Shown here one piece after another: positions 60,410 to 64,000 of a DNA stretch of 64,000 nt (position 1 is its first letter; the number at the start of each line of letters is the position of its first letter). A program made the translations under genes and the position numbers. This DNA is from Streptomyces endophytica (GTDB taxonomy: Bacteria; Actinomycetota; Actinomycetes; Streptomycetales; Streptomycetaceae): the NCBI RefSeq assembly GCF_026153355.1, contig NZ_CP110636.1, positions 558,001-622,000 on the forward strand, read 5' to 3'. The notes beneath the pieces are model-generated. The model was not told the DNA's origin and did not search any database. It saw only the letters and a list, made by a program, of their open reading frames with translations.

Positions 60410-61191
60410 ATGCCCGTACTCAGCGCGTCCGGACTCGCCCGGACCTTCTCCACCAAGCGCGGCCCCGTCGAGGCCGTCCGCGGCATCGACCTCACCGTCG
60501 AGCGCGGCGAGATCCTCGGCTTCCTCGCCCCAACGGCGCCGGCAAGACCACCACCCTGCGGATGCTCACCACCCTCCTCGCACCCACCGGCGGCACCGCG
60601 ACCGTCGCCGGCTGCGATCTGGCCCGCGACCCGGCCGGGGTGCGCCGCGCCTGCGGATACGTCGCCCAGTCCGGCGGCGTCGACCCGAACGTCTCGGTCC
60701 GCGAGGAACTCGTCACCCAGGCCCGCCTCTACCGCCTGGGCAAGGCCGAAGCCCGGGACCGCGCCGAGGAGTTGGCCGCCGAGCTGGGCCTGACCGAGCT
60801 CCTGGACCGGAGGACCGCGGCCCTCTCCGGCGGCCAGCGGCGCCGGCTGGACGTCGCCATGGGCCTGACCCACCGCCCCGAGGTCCTCTTCCTCGACGAG
60901 CCGACCACCGGCCTCGATCCGGGCAGCCGCGCCGACCTCTGGGACCTGGTCCGCCGGATCCGATCCGAGCACGGCACGACCGTCTTCCTGACCACCCACT
61001 ACCTCGACGAGGCCGATGCGCTCGCCGACCGGCTGGTGATCGTCGACAAGGGAGTGGTGGTCGCCGACGGCACGCCGGACGCCCTCAAGCGCGCCCACGG
61101 CGGCTCCCCCGACGCGTCCCTCCAGGACACCTTCCTCGCCATCACCGGCCGCGGTCCCGCAACCCGGGACACCACTCCCCTCGCCGTCTAG
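60410..61191 (+). CDS. ABC-2 type exporter ATP-binding protein, frame broken at Walker A
   Basis: 260 residues after repair. As written the frame is lost at FLAP, within the P-loop; adding one C to CCCC 60528-60531 gives FLAPNGAGKTTTLRML. Then Q-loop GYVAQSGGVDPNVSVRE, signature ALSGGQRRRLDVAMGL, Walker B VLFLDEPTTGLDPGS, H-loop VFLTTHYLDEAD: the daunorubicin-resistance (DrrA) style. ATG 60410 has no ribosome site. Its permease follows after 12 bases. Together with the divergent TetR it is a ligand-induced drug exporter by family analogy. Confidence 0.9.
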
Positions 61192-61203
61192 GAGCCGACC
61201 CCC

Positions 61204-61959
61204 ATGTCCCCTCTGCTGTCCGACACCGCACTGGTCTTCGGCCGCTACGCCCGGCAGACCCTGCGTTCGAAGCTCCAGATGCTCTTCGGCGTGCTGATGC
61301 CGCTGCTGTACCTGCTCTTCTTCGGGCCGCTGCTGACCGGGCTGCCGCTGTCCTCGGCCGGCAGCTCCTGGCAGGTGCTGGTGCCCGGCCTGCTGCTCCA
61401 ACTCGGCCTGTTCGGCGCCTCGTTCTGCGGCTTCGGCATCATCGTCGAGAAGCAGTACGGCGTCGTCGAGCGGATGCGGGTGACGGCGGTGAGCCGGTCG
61501 GCGCTGCTGCTGGGGCGGGTGCTGCGGGACGCCGTACTGTTCGTGTTCCAGGCGGTGCTGCTGGTGCTGGCGGCGCTGGTGCTGGGACTGCGGGCGCCGC
61601 TGCCCGGCATCCTCATCGGCTTCGTGTTCGTCGCCGTCCTGACCGTGTCCCTGGCCTCGCTGTCGTACGCGCTGGCGCTGAAGGTGAACACGCCACAGGA
61701 ATTCGGGCCGGTGATCAACTCCGTCACCATGCCCTCGATGCTGCTGTCCGGGCTGATGCTGCCGATGACGCTGGCGCCGGCGTGGCTGGACGTCCTGTCG
61801 CACGTCATGCCGTTCCGCTACCTCGTGGACGCGGTACGGGCGGCGTTCGTCGGCGACTACGCGTCCTCGGCGGTCCTGTACGGCGTGCTGGTCGCGTTCG
61901 CCCTCACCGCGCTCTCCGTGGTGCTCGGCACCCGCGCCTTCCGGAAGGCCGCGGCGTAG
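61204..61959 (+). CDS. ABC-2 type exporter permease (DrrB style)
   Basis: 251 residues, six helices, with the ABC-2 signature region EFGPVINSVTMPSMLLSGLMLPMTLAP in pieces (PSMLLSGLMLP) and the AWLDVLSHVMPFRYLVDAVR helix. ATG 61204 with TAGGAG upstream. Partner of the ATPase immediately before. Confidence 0.93.
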   Translation: MSPLLSDTALVFGRYARQTLRSKLQMLFGVLMPLLYLLFFGPLLTGLPLSSAGSSWQVLVPGLLLQLGLFGASFCGFGIIVEKQYGVVERMRVTAVSRSALLLGRVLRDAVLFVFQAVLLVLAALVLGLRAPLPGILIGFVFVAVLTVSLASLSYALALKVNTPQEFGPVINSVTMPSMLLSGLMLPMTLAPAWLDVLSHVMPFRYLVDAVRAAFVGDYASSAVLYGVLVAFALTALSVVLGTRAFRKAAA

Positions 61960-61969
61960 TCTCGCCCGT

Positions 61970-62542
61970 ATGGTGAATCTGACGCGCATCTACACCCGCA
62001 CCGGCGACAAGGGCACCACGGCCCTGGGCGACATGAGCCGCACCGCCAAGACCGATTCGCGGATCGCGGCGTATGCCGACGCCAATGAGGCGAATGCGGT
62101 GATCGGTACCGCCATCGCCCTGGGCCGGCTCGACGCCGAGGTCGTCAAGGTCCTCACCCGCGTGCAGAACGACCTGTTCGACGTGGGTGCGGACCTGTCG
62201 ACGCCGGTGGCCGAGAACCCCGAATTCCCCCCGCTGCGCGTCGAGCAGAGCTACATCGACAAGCTGGAGGCCGACTGCGACCGCTTCCTGGCCGAACTCG
62301 ACAAGCTGCGCAGCTTCATCCTCCCGGGTGGCACCCCCGGCGCGGCCCTGCTGCACCAGGCCTGCACGGTCGTCCGCCGCGCCGAACGCTCGACCTGGGC
62401 CGCCTTCGAGGAACACGGCGACACCATGAACCCCCTCACCGCCACCTACCTCAACCGCCTCTCCGACCTCCTCTTCATCCTGGCTCGCACGGCCAACAAG
62501 GAGATCGGCGACGTCCTGTGGGTACCGGGCGGCGAACGCTGA
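61970..62542 (+). CDS. Cob(I)yrinic acid a,c-diamide adenosyltransferase (PduO type)
   Basis: 190 residues. N-terminal ATP-binding motif TRIYTRTGDKGTTALGD, the Arg/Glu cluster VVRRAERS, and the C-terminal YLNRLSDLLFILARTAN. It transfers the adenosyl group of ATP to cob(I)alamin, making adenosylcobalamin, the cofactor of the mutase encoded by icmA in this window and of methylmalonyl-CoA mutase. ATG 61970, 10 bases after the exporter permease. Last gene on the plus strand before a convergent membrane protein. Confidence 0.95.
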   Translation: MVNLTRIYTRTGDKGTTALGDMSRTAKTDSRIAAYADANEANAVIGTAIALGRLDAEVVKVLTRVQNDLFDVGADLSTPVAENPEFPPLRVEQSYIDKLEADCDRFLAELDKLRSFILPGGTPGAALLHQACTVVRRAERSTWAAFEEHGDTMNPLTATYLNRLSDLLFILARTANKEIGDVLWVPGGER

Positions 62543-62600
62543 CGAGCGGCGACGAACCCTGGCACGGAAGGCGAACGCTGACGAGCGGGCGGCGAACGCT
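62527..62600. repeat. Tandem duplication of the adenosyltransferase gene end
   Basis: GGCGAACGCTGACGAGCGG (19 bp, including the TGA stop) at 62531-62549 recurs exactly at 62570-62588, and a third partial copy GGGCGGCGAACGCT at 62587-62600. Confidence 0.8.
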
Positions 62601-62650
62601 CGATCGCGCGGCGGCGGGCCGGCGGAGCCGGGACCGGGCGGCGGCGCCCG

Positions 62651-63238
62651 TCAGCGCAGGGTCTTCTGCTGCGGAGCGGGTGCCGCTTCCGTGGGGGCGG
62701 CGGGGGTGTCCTTCGGGGCCTTCTTCGGCCAGATGAGGTAGGTCAGGGCGATCACGCCGTGGATCATCAGGATGCGCAGCGAGGAGCCCTGCCAGCCGCG
62801 CAGCGACGCGGTGTCGCCGTCCGTGCCGACGTACCAGATCGCCACCTGCAGCAGCCCGATCGCGACGGCCACCCACACCACCGTGCGCAGCCACAGCATC
62901 CCCTCGTGCTTCGCGCGGTCCATGCCGTAACGCTTCGGGGGCCGCGGGCCGCCCGCGAAGCGGTGGGCGAAGTGCCCGTCGACCCACTTGATCGTGTAGT
63001 GCCCGTAGGCGACCGTGTAGCCGATGTAGAGCGCGGCCAGTCCGTGCTTCCAGTCGGCGGAGGCACCGTTCTTCAGGTCGATCGCGGTGACGATCAGCAG
63101 CACCAGCTCCAGCAGCGGCTCCATCAGGAGCACCGCCGCCCCGGTGCGCGGCATCCGGGCCAGGTAGCGCAGGGCCAGGCCCCCCGCCAGCAGCACCCAG
63201 AAGCCGACTTCACAGGCGATGATCAGCGCGACGACCAC
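62651..63238 (-). CDS. Integral membrane protein
   Basis: 195 residues with about five hydrophobic segments (MVVALIIACEVGFWVLLAGG, AAVLLMEPLLELVLLIVTAI, GLAALYIGYTVAYGHYTIKW, WLRTVVWVAVAIGLLQVAIW, ILMIHGVIALTYLIWP), a basic loop (GGPRPPKRYGMDRAKHEGM) and an Ala/Pro tail. Not assigned to a function. GTG 63238 follows GAGGAGG. It lies between two plus-strand blocks. Confidence 0.8.
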   Translation of the reverse strand: MVVALIIACEVGFWVLLAGGLALRYLARMPRTGAAVLLMEPLLELVLLIVTAIDLKNGASADWKHGLAALYIGYTVAYGHYTIKWVDGHFAHRFAGGPRPPKRYGMDRAKHEGMLWLRTVVWVAVAIGLLQVAIWYVGTDGDTASLRGWQGSSLRILMIHGVIALTYLIWPKKAPKDTPAAPTEAAPAPQQKTLR

Positions 63239-63410
63239 GGCCGCCTCCTCTCAGGATCTTCCACCGAATACCTCAAGCCTCCCAGCGGCCGCCGCCCGAA
63301 ACGTCGTCACCTGCGACGATCCCGGACTGCATCTTTCGATGTAGCGCGCGGAACGCGGGGATGACCGCGACGTGGAGGCAGCGGGCGCCGCCGCCGTGTT
63401 TGATGGAGGG

Positions 63411-64000
63411 GTGACCGCCAGCTCCCCCGCCGCCCTCGGCCGGCCGCACCGACTCGATGTGCTCATCGCGGGCGGTGGGCTGCTCGGCGGACTGCTGCTG
63501 TGGGCGATGGACCTGCACGGCGGACCACCGCAGCTGGGACTGCCGCCCGCGTTCACCCTCGTCGCGCTCACCACGATGTCCGGAGCGGAACTGCTGCGCC
63601 GGACCGCCCCGTTGGCGGCCCTGGGCATCGCGGTGCCCGCCCTGGCGCTGGACATCTGCGCCGGCACGCTCGTCGCCACCGTCCTGATGTTCACCGACGT
63701 CGTCTACGCGGCGGTGCTCTACGGCCGGGCCGCCGCGGCCCGCCGGATCCCGCTGTACTCGGTGCTGGTGACGGTCGTGGCGGCCGTCGCACTGACCGCG
63801 GCGTGGCAGAACCCGCAGGTCGTGATGGTCGTCATCGGCATCGCGCTGATCACCATCGCGCCCGCCTGGACCGGCCTGATCATCCGCAACCACCGCGACG
63901 ACGCCGAGTCCGCCCGGCTGCGGGCCGAGCAGACCGCGCTGCTGGCCGAGATGGACCGCACCCAGGCGGTCGCGGGCGAACGCGCGCGGATGGCCCGGGA
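63411..64000 (+). CDS. NarL-type sensor histidine kinase (3' partial)
   Basis: First 196 codons; the window ends before the conserved kinase domain. Five or so membrane helices between residues about 15 and 155 (LDVLIAGGGLLGGLLLWAM, LGIAVPALALDICAGTL, VVMVVIGIALITIAPAW), then a helix RDDAESARLRAEQTALLAE and GERARMARE, the start of a HisKA_3 dimerisation domain. GTG 63411 lies almost immediately after GGAGGG, a tight spacing. The response regulator is expected just downstream. Confidence 0.85.
   Translation, partial: MTASSPAALGRPHRLDVLIAGGGLLGGLLLWAMDLHGGPPQLGLPPAFTLVALTTMSGAELLRRTAPLAALGIAVPALALDICAGTLVATVLMFTDVVYAAVLYGRAAAARRIPLYSVLVTVVAAVALTAAWQNPQVVMVVIGIALITIAPAWTGLIIRNHRDDAESARLRAEQTALLAEMDRTQAVAGERARMAR

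Noticed and set aside
1..64000. Long open frames on the strand opposite to real genes, such as those across pta, pyk, scy and the FtsX permease
   Set aside because: High GC makes stops rare in several frames. These frames have Arg/Gly/Pro or Leu/Gly-biased composition, no domains and no ribosome sites, and lie fully over well-supported genes.
63411..64000. Looking for tRNA or rRNA genes at the window ends and in all gaps
   Set aside because: No cloverleaf-like or rRNA-like sequence was found in any gap.

Overview
The window is high-GC actinobacterial DNA and reads as a Streptomyces chromosome. GTG starts are common, genes often overlap by ATGA or GTGA, and the polar-growth coiled-coil pair scy and filP is present. 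From memory, the gene order follows the S. coelicolor region from about SCO5429 down to SCO5379 (pfkA-pta-ackA-pyk, icmA, meaB, scy-filP, nucS, 3-hydroxyacyl-CoA dehydrogenase, cobalamin adenosyltransferase). This is core-arm chromosome with lineage-specific insertions. No phage, plasmid, IS element, rRNA or tRNA was recognised.

Layout. 1-2.7 kb: a sugar ABC importer (binding protein cut by the window edge, two permeases). 2.8-7.2 kb: an XRE-type regulator and a MacB/FtsX-type ABC pair. 7.3-13.5 kb: a carbon-overflow block with pfkA diverging from pta-ackA-pyk. 13.5-17.8 kb: three secreted or membrane actinobacterial proteins and a thioredoxin/TPR protein. 18-23.4 kb: a TetR gene, an extra MurG-like glycosyltransferase coupled to an NAD epimerase, and a divergent two-component system. 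23.4-26.2 kb: a WXG100/type VII-like secreted-protein cassette. 26.3-32.7 kb: isobutyryl-CoA mutase, a two-repeat type I-E-like CRISPR remnant, MarR, an MFS exporter with an ArsR-like regulator, and small proteins. 33-35 kb: three AIM24 paralogues in one operon. 35-38.5 kb: MarR, then a two-component system divergent from a PepSY protein. 38.8-41.6 kb: meaB, thiolase and methylmalonyl-CoA epimerase. 41.8-47.1 kb: scy and filP. 47.2-52.2 kb: two tandem ABC ATPase/permease pairs separated by a giant imperfect palindrome. 52.2-64 kb: an F420-type oxidoreductase, nucS, a frame-broken NTPase/membrane protein, a STAS protein, a 3-hydroxyacyl-CoA dehydrogenase, a TetR-controlled ABC drug exporter, a PduO-type adenosyltransferase, and the start of a NarL-type sensor kinase.

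Connections. icmA, meaB, mce, the thiolase, the 3-hydroxyacyl-CoA dehydrogenase and the adenosyltransferase all belong to acyl-CoA and B12-dependent carbon metabolism (butyryl/isobutyryl-CoA, methylmalonyl-CoA). pfkA, pta, ackA and pyk cover the lower-glycolysis/acetate node. Several promoters can be read directly: a leaderless icmA promoter with a 20-bp perfect palindrome, a leaderless marR promoter, a TetR-type inverted repeat, and direct-repeat boxes in front of two OmpR-type two-component systems.

Two features affect the whole window. First, at least 18 genes or gene ends carry breaks that are repaired by adding one G or C, usually to a short G/C run. They cluster at 21-31 kb and 49-61 kb and look like consensus deletions rather than true pseudogenes; affected genes are annotated with their repaired extents. 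Second, a modular family of structured intergenic repeats occupies three loci (31.6, 38.5 and 49.1 kb), two of them between convergent genes. It includes a roughly 70-nt stretch, apparently identical at two loci, that forms an 18-bp hairpin. This is the best candidate here for an undescribed element.
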